From positions 1 through 64,000 of the forward strand of contig JACMRL010000019.1 of the NCBI GenBank assembly GCA_014376435.1: a stretch of DNA of 64,000 nt, written 5' to 3'. A program made the position numbers and the translations under genes. Numbering within the stretch: the first letter of the stretch is position 1; every line of letters starts with the position of its first letter. The notes beneath the pieces are model-generated. The model was not told the DNA's origin and made no database searches. It was given only the letters and a program-made list of their open reading frames with translations. Shown piece after piece: positions 17,991-27,017 of this stretch. The stretch is from Bdellovibrio sp. (GTDB lineage: Bacteria; Bdellovibrionota; Bdellovibrionia; Bdellovibrionales; Bdellovibrionaceae).

Positions 17991-18433
17991 TGTTTTTTCT
18001 ATATCTGCCCTTTGCACTTCAAGGTCTGGCAATGATGTTCGATGAATTTTATTTTCATCATCGTCGTGGACTAGCGCGCTGGGAAAAAGTGGGGCATCCA
18101 CTAGATACGTTGACAGTATTAGCCTGCTATTTATTTTTGTTCACTCAACCGTACAGCGCAACAAATATGAATATTTTTATCGGGCTGGCGGTGTTTTCAT
18201 GTCTATTCATAACAAAAGATGAATGGGTTCACACGGAAGTTTGTAGTGCTGAAGAAAATTGGCTACATGCTATTTTGTTTGTACTTCATCCAGTTTGTTT
18301 TTTAGCGGCGTCATTAGTATGGAAAGACCAGATAGATCAATCGTTTCTTTTAATTCAATCGACTATTATTTTTCTTTTTATGATTTATCAAATTTTATAC
18401 TGGAGTTTTAATTGGAAAAAAATCAAAGCCTAA
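17990..18433 (+). CDS. Small polytopic membrane protein with His/Glu clusters, in the polyketide cassette
   Basis: This 147-residue integral membrane protein has about four hydrophobic segments. It carries clustered polar residues of a kind that may bind metal or act in catalysis: DEFYFHHRRG near 13-22, a histidine in VGHP, KDEWVHTE near 73-80, and EENWLHAILFVLHP near 84-97. The pattern recalls small membrane oxidases or hydroxylases with histidine boxes, but it is not a match I can name. It starts at an ATG overlapping the synthase stop (TGATG), with GAGG 7 bases upstream. Its end overlaps the methyltransferase by 22 bases. A role modifying or moving the polyketide lipid is inferred from position only. 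Confidence 0.75.
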   Translation: MFFLYLPFALQGLAMMFDEFYFHHRRGLARWEKVGHPLDTLTVLACYLFLFTQPYSATNMNIFIGLAVFSCLFITKDEWVHTEVCSAEENWLHAILFVLHPVCFLAASLVWKDQIDQSFLLIQSTIIFLFMIYQILYWSFNWKKIKA

Positions 18434-19185
18434 AAAAAGACGCTGTTAATAACGACATTTATGAAACCTACGGCGAACGTTGGTATACGGCTTTCGACGA
18501 CCCAGTTGCTTTACTGCGCGCGGAATCTAAAACAAAAACTCCGTGGATCATAGATAAAATTCAGAACCATTATTCACTCGATAAAAACACCAGCGTACTC
18601 GATGTGGGTTGCGGGGCCGGCTTTCTTAGCAATGCTTTGTCAGAGGCCGGACTCAAGGTAACGGGCGTTGATCTTTCCGAAGAAAGTCTACGCGTTGCGG
18701 CCCAATATGATAAAACTAAAGCCGTTAATTATCAAAAGGCGGACGCTTACCATTTACCATTTGCAGATCAAAGTTTTGATATTTTAACTGCAATGGATTT
18801 TTTAGAACACGTCGAAGACCCAGCCGGTGTTATTCAGGAATTTTCGCGCGTGCTAAAGCCGGGCGGCCTTTTTATTTTCCACACTTTCAACCGTAACCCA
18901 TTAGCGCATTTAGTGATTATTAAAATGGTCGAATGGCTAGTCAAAAATACTCCGAAGCATATGCACATTATTCGTTTATTTATTAAACCGAGTGAGCTTT
19001 CTAATTACTGCGCAAAAGCAAATATGAAGGTGGAAAAAATGGTGGGAATCAAGCCGGTGTTCGCTTCGATACCTATAAAAAGCATATTCTCGGGAGTCGT
19101 ACCCAAGTCTTTACGTTTTGAATTAACAAAAAGCTTAATGCTTTCGTACATGGGCTACGCAGTGAAGTCGCGCACTCTGAATTAA
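18412..19185 (+). CDS. SAM-dependent methyltransferase, UbiG-like, in the polyketide cassette
   Basis: This 257-residue class I methyltransferase has motif I VLDVGCGAGFLS, an acidic strand-2 residue in VTGVDLSEES, and LTAMDFLEHVEDP for motif II. Its opening IYETYGERWYTAFDDP resembles UbiG, which O-methylates phenolic rings of ubiquinone precursors. That suits a partner of a synthase expected to make a phenolic or pyrone ring. Start is TTG with GGAG upstream, inside the end of the membrane-protein gene. A standalone role in quinone synthesis is possible but less likely, as no other ubi gene is near. Confidence 0.88.
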   Translation: MEKNQSLKKDAVNNDIYETYGERWYTAFDDPVALLRAESKTKTPWIIDKIQNHYSLDKNTSVLDVGCGAGFLSNALSEAGLKVTGVDLSEESLRVAAQYDKTKAVNYQKADAYHLPFADQSFDILTAMDFLEHVEDPAGVIQEFSRVLKPGGLFIFHTFNRNPLAHLVIIKMVEWLVKNTPKHMHIIRLFIKPSELSNYCAKANMKVEKMVGIKPVFASIPIKSIFSGVVPKSLRFELTKSLMLSYMGYAVKSRTLN

Positions 19186-19253
19186 AAAGTGGGCTACTCT
19201 GGCCGGCCGTACCCATCCTCGCTTTTTGCATTTTACAGGCTTTATTCTTTTCG

Positions 19254-19766
19254 TTAATAAACTTTTGAAAGATCGGTAGAGTATTTTCCCGGAGAGTAAT
19301 TAATTAAGCGCTCCGTGTAAATACCTTGGAATTTTTCGTCGTTGTTTGCGTAAGACGCAAATGGAAAAATTGCGATGCCTCCGCGTGGAGTGAATTCACC
19401 GATGACTTCGATGTATTTTGGTTTCATCAACTTCACTAAATCATTACAAATTTTCTGAATGCAATCTTCGTGAAAATCCCCGTGATTTCTAAAGCTGAAT
19501 AGATAAAGTTTTAAAGATTTACTTTCGACCATTTTTTTATCGGCAATGTAGTTGATAAATATTTTGGCAAAATCAGGTTGACCAGTTTTTGGACAAAGCG
19601 AAGTGAATTCGGTGCAGATAAAAGTGGTCCACGCCACATTTTTTGGATTCTTGTTATCGAAGGCTTGTAAAAGATTTGGATCATAATTTTGCGAATAAGT
19701 TGTGATTTGTTCACCTAGGGCAAAATTTTTAAGTTCTTTTTTTGAGCGGGCAGAGGTTTTTTTCAT
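19254..19766 (-). CDS. queF: NADPH-dependent preQ0 reductase
   Basis: QueF reduces the nitrile of 7-cyano-7-deazaguanine (preQ0) to the aminomethyl group of preQ1, on the way to queuosine in tRNA. The unimodular type is about 165 residues; this is 170 from the ATG at 19766. The thioimide-forming cysteine lies in FTSLCPKTGQPDF and the QueF motif ESKSLKLYLFSFRNHG is complete. A longer start at 19805 is open, but it adds an atypical hydrophobic end. Neither start has a good ribosome site. The gene is a minus-strand single inserted between the polyketide cassette and mraY. No queC, queD or queE is in the window. Confidence 0.93.
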   Translation of the reverse strand: MKKTSARSKKELKNFALGEQITTYSQNYDPNLLQAFDNKNPKNVAWTTFICTEFTSLCPKTGQPDFAKIFINYIADKKMVESKSLKLYLFSFRNHGDFHEDCIQKICNDLVKLMKPKYIEVIGEFTPRGGIAIFPFASYANNDEKFQGIYTERLINYSPGKYSTDLSKVY

Positions 19767-19876
19767 GCTTTTGGTAGTAAAGCAGAGAAGCTTATAAAGC
19801 AACATTTATCCAATGATTTCAACGATTTAGAAAATTTTTCTTGAATGTTGTAGGCTAGATGTGTTAGGAATAACAA

Positions 19877-20953
19877 ATGGTTTACCAATGGCTTTACTCG
19901 TTTGCCGATCAGTATTCGGTCATGAACGTGTTTCGATATATTACGGTTCGTACTTTCATCTCATTTTTTACGGGTTTTTTCCTGTGCCTAATCTGGGGAC
20001 CCCGCTTTATTGAAAAACTAAAAGAAAAACATTTCGGACAATTAATTCGTGAAGATGGGCCACAAACTCATCAGAAAAAAGCAGGCACGCCCACTATGGG
20101 TGGCTGGCTTATTTTATTAAGTACCGTTGTGCCATTAATTTTGTGGATCGATATTTTGAATCCATTCGTCATGGGCACGGTGATTATTACTTGGAGTTTT
20201 GGATTAGTTGGTTACTTCGATGACTACCTAAAAGTTTCTAAGAAAAACACGAAGGGCTTACCCGGAAAAGTGCGTCTGGCGGCAGAGTTTTTAATTTCCG
20301 GCTTAGTAATTGTTTATTTAATTCGTTATCATAACATGAGCACCGACATCACGGTTCCGTTCGTTAAGCAAGTGGCTTGGGATTTTGGTTACTATTACGC
20401 AATCATTGGTTCGTTCGTGATTGTTGGGACTGCTAATGCAGTTAATCTAACGGATGGTCTTGATGGATTAGCGATTGTTCCGGTGATTGTCGCGGCCACA
20501 ACTTTAGGACTATTTTCTTACATCGTTGGTCACGCTTCGATTGCTAACTACTTACAAATTCAACACGTGGTGGGAGCAGGCGAACTTGCACCCTTAGCCG
20601 CGGCAATGGTAGCGGGTGGTTTAGGGTTCTTGTGGTTTAATACTTACCCGGCCCAAGTCTTTATGGGCGACGTAGGTAGCTTAAGCCTGGGTGGTTTTTT
20701 GGGAGCCATGGCCGTGGTGACTAAAAATGAATTATTGATGGTTTTTTTAGGCGGAATTTTTGTGGTTGAGGCTTTATCGGTTATCACGCAGGTGATTTCA
20801 TTTAAGTTAACCGGCAAAAGAATTTTTAAAATGGCGCCGATTCACCATCACTTCGAATTGGGTGGAATGACCGAAACAAAAATTATTGTTCGTTTTTGGA
20901 TTATTTCCATTTTATTAGCGGCACTAAGTTTAGCGACTCTTAAATTAAGATAA
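19877..20953 (+). CDS. mraY: Phospho-MurNAc-pentapeptide translocase
   Basis: MraY makes lipid I by transferring phospho-MurNAc-pentapeptide to undecaprenyl phosphate in the inner membrane. The 358-residue polytopic protein shows GTPTMGG, the Asp pair in [34 protein letters not shown] and the cytoplasmic [11 protein letters not shown] loop, all catalytic or binding motifs of the family. TAGGA stands about 8 bases before the ATG. It restarts the murein series after the polyketide cassette. Confidence 0.97.
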   Translation: MVYQWLYSFADQYSVMNVFRYITVRTFISFFTGFFLCLIWGPRFIEKLKEKHFGQLIREDGPQTHQKKAGTPTMGGWLILLSTVVPLILWIDILNPFVMGTVIITWSFGLVGYFDDYLKVSKKNTKGLPGKVRLAAEFLISGLVIVYLIRYHNMSTDITVPFVKQVAWDFGYYYAIIGSFVIVGTANAVNLTDGLDGLAIVPVIVAATTLGLFSYIVGHASIANYLQIQHVVGAGELAPLAAAMVAGGLGFLWFNTYPAQVFMGDVGSLSLGGFLGAMAVVTKNELLMVFLGGIFVVEALSVITQVISFKLTGKRIFKMAPIHHHFELGGMTETKIIVRFWIISILLAALSLATLKLR

Positions 20954-20990
20954 TAATTGAAAGTAAATAAGTAAGAAAGAGGCCTTTGGT

Positions 20991-22382
20991 ATGTGGAAAG
21001 AAGTTGCTGAACTGAAAGATAAGAAAATTTTAATCGTGGGACTGGGTAAAACCGGTGTTTCTTTAGCTAAGTTTTTAACAAAACACGAAGCCCAAGTGAC
21101 CGTGACTGATCACAAATCAAAACCTGAATTATCAGCTCAACTTGAACAGTTGGATGGTTATACAAATATTAAATTTGAATTAGGCTCGCATTCGCCAAAA
21201 ACATTTTTGTCGCAAGAACTAGTGGTTTTATCTCCGGGTGTGGCTCCGCATTTAAAGATTTTTGAATACGCGCGCCAACAAGGAATTAAAATCACGGGTG
21301 AATTTGAATTCATTTCTGGGTTTATTAAAGAACCCATCGTGGGCATTACCGGAACGAACGGTAAAACAACAGTCGCGCGCTTAGCCGAAGAAATGTTTAA
21401 AGCCAGCGGAATCGATGTTTGGGTGGGTGGTTCCACGGAAGTGCCTTTAACAAATTATCTTTTAGAAGATAAAAAAGCTAAAGTTGTATTGGCCGAAGTT
21501 TCTAGCTTTATGTTAGAACACGCTGCGGAATTTGCTCCGGCAAATATTGTTTTCACAAATTTAGCTGAAAATCATCTAGATCGTTATCGCACGATGGAAG
21601 AATACGTAAATGCAAAACGCCGCATATTCAAAAATACCAATCAAGCAACCACTTCAATTTTAAACGCGGATGATAATGCCGTGGTTGAATTAGCGCGTGA
21701 CCCTTCGGTGCAACGTGGACGTATTTTTTACTTCTCACGTAAGCCTGCTTTAGAACCACAAATTATGAATATCGGTGGAGCCGTTAACGTTGGTGATGAA
21801 TTACGTGTACGCACGGGTCCAGAGATCGAAACTTTTTCGATTAAGAATATGAAAATTAAAGGTAAGCACTCAATCGAAAACATGATGGCGGCTTTACTTC
21901 TAGCGCGCGAACACGGGGCAACTCATGAAGCGGTTCAAAAAGTAATCGATACCTTTATCGGCCTGAAACACCGTTTAGAATACGTTCGTAAAGTGGGCGG
22001 AGTTTTATTCTACAACGACTCAAAAGCAACCAACGTTCATGCGGTGATGCGTGCTTTAGATTGTTTTGAAGAAAATGTTATTTTGATCGCGGGTGGCAAA
22101 GATACAAATCTAAACTATGCTCCGCTGCAAAACATGATCAAGCGCAAAGTGAAAACTTTGATCTTAATCGGTGAGGCAAAAGAGCGTATCAATCGTGATT
22201 TGGGTGATTTCTCTGAAACTTACCTGATTGGTACTTTCGAGGAAGCCGTTCTCATCGCTTACCAAAAGTCTAGGATTGCCGACATTGTTTTGATGTCTCC
22301 GGGTTGTTCAAGCTTCGATATGTTTGACAGCTATAAGGAGAGAGGCGATTATTTTAAAGAGATCGTCAAAAAATTTAAATGA
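20991..22382 (+). CDS. murD: UDP-MurNAc-L-Ala:D-Glu ligase
   Basis: MurD adds D-glutamate to UDP-MurNAc-L-alanine. The protein is 463 residues, with N-terminal KILIVGLGKTGVS for the UDP-binding domain, P-loop GITGTNGKTT, and the central NLAENHLDRY. The C-terminal NDSKATNVHAV and GGKDTNLNY are typical of MurD. It starts 37 bases after mraY and is followed by a hairpin before ftsW. Confidence 0.96.
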   Translation: MWKEVAELKDKKILIVGLGKTGVSLAKFLTKHEAQVTVTDHKSKPELSAQLEQLDGYTNIKFELGSHSPKTFLSQELVVLSPGVAPHLKIFEYARQQGIKITGEFEFISGFIKEPIVGITGTNGKTTVARLAEEMFKASGIDVWVGGSTEVPLTNYLLEDKKAKVVLAEVSSFMLEHAAEFAPANIVFTNLAENHLDRYRTMEEYVNAKRRIFKNTNQATTSILNADDNAVVELARDPSVQRGRIFYFSRKPALEPQIMNIGGAVNVGDELRVRTGPEIETFSIKNMKIKGKHSIENMMAALLLAREHGATHEAVQKVIDTFIGLKHRLEYVRKVGGVLFYNDSKATNVHAVMRALDCFEENVILIAGGKDTNLNYAPLQNMIKRKVKTLILIGEAKERINRDLGDFSETYLIGTFEEAVLIAYQKSRIADIVLMSPGCSSFDMFDSYKERGDYFKEIVKKFK

Positions 22383-22389
22383 TTTAGCG

Positions 22390-22408
22390 GACTGCCAAGC
22401 CGGCAGTC
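22390..22408 (+). other. Hairpin between murD and ftsW
   Basis: GACTGCC (22390-22396) and GGCAGTC (22402-22408) form a perfect 7-base-pair stem with a 5-base AAGCC loop. A GC pair on each side extends it past one bulged G. There is no T-run, so it is not a simple terminator. It may be an mRNA processing or stability element. Confidence 0.5.
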
Positions 22409-22440
22409 GCTTGCAACGGCAATAACCGCAAATGAGGTCA

Positions 22441-23556
22441 ATGAAGACCAAATTCTTATCCTCTAGTTTATTTCTTTCGATCGTAACCCTGTTCGGTATT
22501 GGACTGGTGCAGGTTTACAGTTCTAGCTACATCTTCGCGACCGAATCTTTTGGAGACGGTCTGTACTTTTTTAAACGCCAACTTATTTTTACCCTAATTT
22601 CGGCCGCTGTACTTTTTGCGACGACGCAAGTTCCGTTTGAAGTTGTTCGTAAATACAGTTGGTGCATTTGGCCGGCGGCTTTTGTTTTATTGTGCGCGAC
22701 CTTTATTCCACATGTGGGTGTCCGAGTGGGTGGGGCCATTCGTTGGATTCAGCTGCCACTGGGAATTCGTTTTGAACCTTCCGAGATCTTAAAAATTGGT
22801 TTTAGCTTTATGTTTGCCAGTTTAGTTTGCCGCCATCAAAATTTTTTAGGGCAAATGAAGTGGGGTTGGATCTTTTTAATGATCGTGGCACCATTGGCAG
22901 TTTTACTTAAGCAACCTGATTTTGGAAGCTTTGCGATTATTTTATTAGTCGGTACGGCTTTGTTATTCACCTTTGGTTTAAATATGAAATGGTTAGTCTT
23001 AGGCGGATTAACTTCATTACCCGCGCTTTATTTACTTGTTTGGCATTCGCCTTACCGTCGTGCCCGCGTTCAAGCTTTTTTAGATCCATGGTCGGATCCT
23101 GGTCAAAAAGGATTTCAGGTTATTCAAAGTATGCTTTCAGTCCACTCGGGTGGGTTAACTGGCCAGGGTATTGGCCAAGGCCAAGGTAAATTATTTTTCT
23201 TACCGGAAGCGCACACTGATTTTACCATGGCGGTTTTTTCGGAAGAGATGGGCTTTATTGGCGTTGCGATGTTATTAGCACTCTACGGATTTGTCGTATT
23301 TCGCGGATTTCAAATCGTGATGAAAACTGAAGATATGTTTAAAAAGACATTAGCTTTGGGTCTCATTTTAACTTTTGCGTTTTCAGTTTTTATCAACGTT
23401 GGCGTGGTCATGGGTTTAGTTCCAACCAAGGGCTTAACGATGCCGTTTATGAGCTACGGCGGAAGTTCGCTGGTGGTGTTGAGCTTTTTATTTGGAATTT
23501 TGTTAAATATTGAAATGTCTGAATCGACCTATTCTAAATCCTCGAGAGCGTTTTGA
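22441..23556 (+). CDS. ftsW: Septal peptidoglycan glycosyltransferase FtsW
   Basis: FtsW is the SEDS-family polymerase that works with FtsI at the septum. The 371-residue polytopic protein has about ten membrane segments. It has the conserved SSYIFA start region, HVGVRVGGAIRWI, LKQPDFGS, and the loop with PEAHTDFTMAVFSEE. The end region LTMPFMSYGGSS is characteristic. The ATG at 22441 follows GAGG by 3 bases; the ATG at 22432 has no ribosome site. Its stop overlaps the murG TTG. Confidence 0.95.
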   Translation: MKTKFLSSSLFLSIVTLFGIGLVQVYSSSYIFATESFGDGLYFFKRQLIFTLISAAVLFATTQVPFEVVRKYSWCIWPAAFVLLCATFIPHVGVRVGGAIRWIQLPLGIRFEPSEILKIGFSFMFASLVCRHQNFLGQMKWGWIFLMIVAPLAVLLKQPDFGSFAIILLVGTALLFTFGLNMKWLVLGGLTSLPALYLLVWHSPYRRARVQAFLDPWSDPGQKGFQVIQSMLSVHSGGLTGQGIGQGQGKLFFLPEAHTDFTMAVFSEEMGFIGVAMLLALYGFVVFRGFQIVMKTEDMFKKTLALGLILTFAFSVFINVGVVMGLVPTKGLTMPFMSYGGSSLVVLSFLFGILLNIEMSESTYSKSSRAF

Positions 23557-24653
23557 AAAATACGGTTAAAAAAATAATTATGATTTCAGGTGGTGGCACC
23601 GGGGGGCATATTTATCCGGCCATCGCCATTGGTAAAGCAATTACTCAGCTAAATTCTGAATTTGAAATACGTTATGTGGGCACGAAAGAAGGCTTGGAAC
23701 AAAAAATTATGGCGCGCGAAAAGCTACCGCTTGATTTGATCTTGAGTGGTAAATTGAATTTTTCAGGCAATATTATGCAAAAGATAAAAACTTTGGTGAA
23801 AATTCCGATTGGTCTTATGCAGTCATTTTTTCTAATTTTAAAGCATCAGCCCCAGTTCGTGTTAGGTGTAGGCGGTTATGCATCGGCTCCATTTGTCATG
23901 ATGGCTTCACTGATGGGTAAAAAGACGGCGTTATGGGAGCCTAATGCGCATCCAGGTATGGCAAATCGTTTGTTATCTAAATCAGTGAATAAAGCTTACT
24001 TAGTTTTTGACGATGCAAAAAAATATTTCTCTTCAAAAAATGTACAAGTTTTCGGTATGCCCTTACGGGCCGAGATCGATGCGGCCGTTTCAAACGCGGT
24101 TCCGCGCGCGGTTGAAACGAACAAATTAAGTATTCTTTGTTTTGGCGGAAGCCAAGGCTCAGTTTTTTTAAATGAGAAAATTTCTGATTTTATTTTAGCT
24201 CATCCAGAATTAAAAAATGAAATTCATTTAATTCACCAAACGGGACCCTTAGATTTTGAAAAAATGAAAGCTAAGTACGGAACCACCGCAAATGTTGAAT
24301 TGCATGAGTTCATTTACGATATGCCTCATTATTATGAAAAAGCTGATATTCAATTTTGCCGAGGCGGCGCCAGTACGATTGCGGAAGCCGCGGCTTTTGG
24401 AGTTGTGCCAATAATAGTTCCGTTAAATGCGGCAGATAATCACCAACTAAAAAATGCCGAAGTCGTAGTAAAGCAAAACGCGGGTTATTTATTTAAGCAG
24501 AGCGATTTTAATGAAAGTAATTTTTCAAATATTATTATGAAATTAAAAGCGGACACTGATTTTCGTTTGAAAATGTCTCAAAATCTGCGAAAGTTAGCAC
24601 CTCATCAGGCCGCTCAAGCAATTGCAAAGGATATTTTAAATCAAATCATATGA
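23553..24653 (+). CDS. murG: Lipid II synthase MurG
   Basis: MurG adds GlcNAc to lipid I on the cytoplasmic face. The protein is 366 residues. The glycine-rich lipid-binding loop SGGGTGGHIYPA opens the protein. GVGGYASAP and the C-terminal UDP-sugar segment CRGGASTIAEAAAFG are intact. The start codon is TTG, overlapping the ftsW stop by 4 bases. The murC ATG overlaps its end by 4. Confidence 0.96.
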   Translation: MKNTVKKIIMISGGGTGGHIYPAIAIGKAITQLNSEFEIRYVGTKEGLEQKIMAREKLPLDLILSGKLNFSGNIMQKIKTLVKIPIGLMQSFFLILKHQPQFVLGVGGYASAPFVMMASLMGKKTALWEPNAHPGMANRLLSKSVNKAYLVFDDAKKYFSSKNVQVFGMPLRAEIDAAVSNAVPRAVETNKLSILCFGGSQGSVFLNEKISDFILAHPELKNEIHLIHQTGPLDFEKMKAKYGTTANVELHEFIYDMPHYYEKADIQFCRGGASTIAEAAAFGVVPIIVPLNAADNHQLKNAEVVVKQNAGYLFKQSDFNESNFSNIIMKLKADTDFRLKMSQNLRKLAPHQAAQAIAKDILNQII

Positions 24654-26032
24654 AAACTGAATCACAACTATCTAAAGCAAAATTTCATTTTATTGGCATC
24701 GGCGGGATCGGAATGTGTGGTCTAGCCGAATTACTTCATAATATTGGCGCCGTTGTATCGGGTTCAGATGCGGGTGAAAATGCAAATACCGAAAGACTTA
24801 AAGATTTAGGCGTTAAAGTTTATAAAGGTCACGATGCAAACAATGTTGGTTTAGCTGACGTGGTGGTTTATTCAAGCGCGATTGGAAAATCAAATCCTGA
24901 AATGATGGAAGCTCGCAAAAAAGAAATTCCACTCATCCCACGAGCCGAAGCCTTAGCTGAAATTATGCGTCTTCGTCGCGGTATTGCGGTGGCCGGTACG
25001 CACGGTAAAACCACAACAACGAGTCTTATTTCTTCGATCTTTCTAGAAGCCGGCCAAAACCCCACGATCGTAGTGGGCGGAAGGTTCGAGCGTATTAAGT
25101 CGACGGCCTTATTAGGAACTGGGGAATGGCTGATTGCGGAGGCCGATGAAAGTGACGGAAGTTTTAATAAACTTTCTCCGGAAATCGCCGTAATTACTAA
25201 TATTGATTCAGATCACATGGATCATTTTAAAACTTTTGAAAATTTAAAACGTGCCTTCTTAGATTTTGCATACCGCGTACCATTTTACGGAGTAGTTATC
25301 GTCTGTGGAGATGATCCCGCGGTACGAGATATTTTTGACCACTATTCTAAACGAATTATTTTTTACGGTTTCAACCAAGATAATGATTATATTCTTGAAG
25401 GCGAAAAAGGTAAGTACGACGTTTATAAAAATAATAAGCTGACCGCAAAAAAAGAAAAAATGGGCAGTTTCAAATTAAATACTCCCGGACGCCATAATGC
25501 TTTAAATGCGACGGCCAGTTTAGCGGTAGGAATCGCAGCCGGACTTGATTTTGAAATGTGCGCTAAAGGTTTAGAGCATTTTGAAGGGGTTGATCGTCGT
25601 TTTCACTTCAAGGGTGAAGCGGCGGGTGTTCAAGTTTACGATGATTATGGCCATCATCCGACAGAAGTACGTGCTACTTTACAAGCTTTACGTGAAAAAT
25701 TTGAAAAGAACCGATTGGTGATTTATTTCCAACCACATCGTTATTCAAGAACCGAACATTGCTGGCAAGATTTTAAAACTTGTTTCGCACAGGCTGACGT
25801 TTTATTTTTAACGTATATTTATCCCGCAGGTGAAGCGCCGATTCCAGGAATTACTTCTGAAAAGTTGCTTAGTGAAATGAATCATCCACATTCTCAACTT
25901 TCTTCAAAATCTAATTCTCAAGTTTCAGATATTTTAAAAGAATTAAAAGCGGGCGATGTATTTTTAACTTTAGGTGCCGGTGACGGCTGGAAGTTGGGTC
26001 TTGATGTCCTTGAGCATCTTAAAAAACGTTAA
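24650..26032 (+). CDS. murC: UDP-MurNAc:L-alanine ligase
   Basis: MurC attaches L-alanine to UDP-MurNAc, the first amino acid of the stem peptide. The protein has 460 residues, with N-terminal FHFIGIGGIGMCGLAELL, P-loop VAGTHGKTTTTS, central EADESDGSF and NIDSDHMDHF, and C-terminal DDYGHHPTEV and FQPHRYSRT. ATGA overlap joins it to murG, and its end overlaps murB by about 29 bases. Confidence 0.97.
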   Translation: MKTESQLSKAKFHFIGIGGIGMCGLAELLHNIGAVVSGSDAGENANTERLKDLGVKVYKGHDANNVGLADVVVYSSAIGKSNPEMMEARKKEIPLIPRAEALAEIMRLRRGIAVAGTHGKTTTTSLISSIFLEAGQNPTIVVGGRFERIKSTALLGTGEWLIAEADESDGSFNKLSPEIAVITNIDSDHMDHFKTFENLKRAFLDFAYRVPFYGVVIVCGDDPAVRDIFDHYSKRIIFYGFNQDNDYILEGEKGKYDVYKNNKLTAKKEKMGSFKLNTPGRHNALNATASLAVGIAAGLDFEMCAKGLEHFEGVDRRFHFKGEAAGVQVYDDYGHHPTEVRATLQALREKFEKNRLVIYFQPHRYSRTEHCWQDFKTCFAQADVLFLTYIYPAGEAPIPGITSEKLLSEMNHPHSQLSSKSNSQVSDILKELKAGDVFLTLGAGDGWKLGLDVLEHLKKR

Positions 26033-26894
26033 GCTAGCTGACTACACTTCGTGGATCATTGGCGGCGAGGCTGAATATTTTTGTTTGCCTACCACAGTCG
26101 ATGAACTTAAAGAAGCCTTGCAGTTTGTTAAACAGAATCAATTACCAGTTGCAATTTTAGGTGGCGGATCTAATGTTTTGGTCTCTGACCAAGGTGTTCC
26201 CGGCATGACGATTTGTCTCCGTCGTTTTTCTGAAATTTCGACTGAAATTAAAAATGATCGTATTTATATTAACTGTCTATCGGGGACCGGTAAGTCTGAA
26301 TTGCTAAAAGTATTTTTAAAAAATCAATTAGCTCCGGCATTGTTCTTGGCGGGCCTGCCCGGCGACGTGGGTGGTGGTGTTGTAATGAATGCGGGGGTGG
26401 CTGAAGCATTTATGCCACGCGAATTTATGGAGCTCGTAGACGCGATTGAAGTGATGAACTTAGACGGTGAAATTAAAAAAATTGAAAAGTCCGAATTAAA
26501 TGTTCGTTACCGTCATACCGATGGTTGGCAGCCTGACATTGTAATTCGAACTTTTATGAGCTGGCCTTTAGAAAAAGATCTTTCGATTTTACAGAAAGTA
26601 CGTGATGCCAATAAAGTTCGGTTGTCTAAGCAGCCTTTAGATATGCCCAGCTGTGGTTCTGTATTTAAAAATCCAGAAGGTCACAAAGCTGCACAGTTAA
26701 TAGATCAGTGCGGCCTTAAAGGTTTCCGTATAGGTGATGCTCAAGTTTCGTTAAAGCATGCAAATTTTATTGTAAATCTTGATCAGGCAAAAGCGTCTGA
26801 TATTTTGAATGTGATTTTGCATGTGCAAAAAACGGTGTTAGAGAAAACGGGCATTCAGCTAACGAACGAGGTTGTTAAGCTGGGGCAGTTTTAA
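26004..26894 (+). CDS. murB: UDP-N-acetylenolpyruvoylglucosamine reductase
   Basis: MurB reduces the enolpyruvyl ether to UDP-MurNAc with NADPH through bound FAD. Counted from 26004 it is 296 residues, with the type-defining TSWIIGGEAEYF, the FAD-binding LGGGSNVLVSD, AGLPGDVGGGVVMNAGV and the catalytic-serine loop PSCGSVFKNP. A GTG ten codons upstream (25974) is open, but the family consensus begins at NVKLADYTSW, so the ATG is preferred. Nothing notable lies in the 123 bases before ftsQ. Confidence 0.93.
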   Translation: MSLSILKNVKLADYTSWIIGGEAEYFCLPTTVDELKEALQFVKQNQLPVAILGGGSNVLVSDQGVPGMTICLRRFSEISTEIKNDRIYINCLSGTGKSELLKVFLKNQLAPALFLAGLPGDVGGGVVMNAGVAEAFMPREFMELVDAIEVMNLDGEIKKIEKSELNVRYRHTDGWQPDIVIRTFMSWPLEKDLSILQKVRDANKVRLSKQPLDMPSCGSVFKNPEGHKAAQLIDQCGLKGFRIGDAQVSLKHANFIVNLDQAKASDILNVILHVQKTVLEKTGIQLTNEVVKLGQF

Positions 26895-27017
26895 AACTTT
26901 TTACATATAAAAAACCTTATCTAGCTTTTCGCGAACCTAGACCGAAGCCCAGTATTCGCAAACCAAAATAAGCTTTCTAGATGCCCCCAATCCTTCTTTA
27001 ATCTAAAATAAAATTAG

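Noticed and set aside
19186-19253. GGCCGGCC palindrome as bidirectional terminator between the methyltransferase and queF
   Set aside because: The stem is short or needs a bulge and there is no convincing T-run on either strand.
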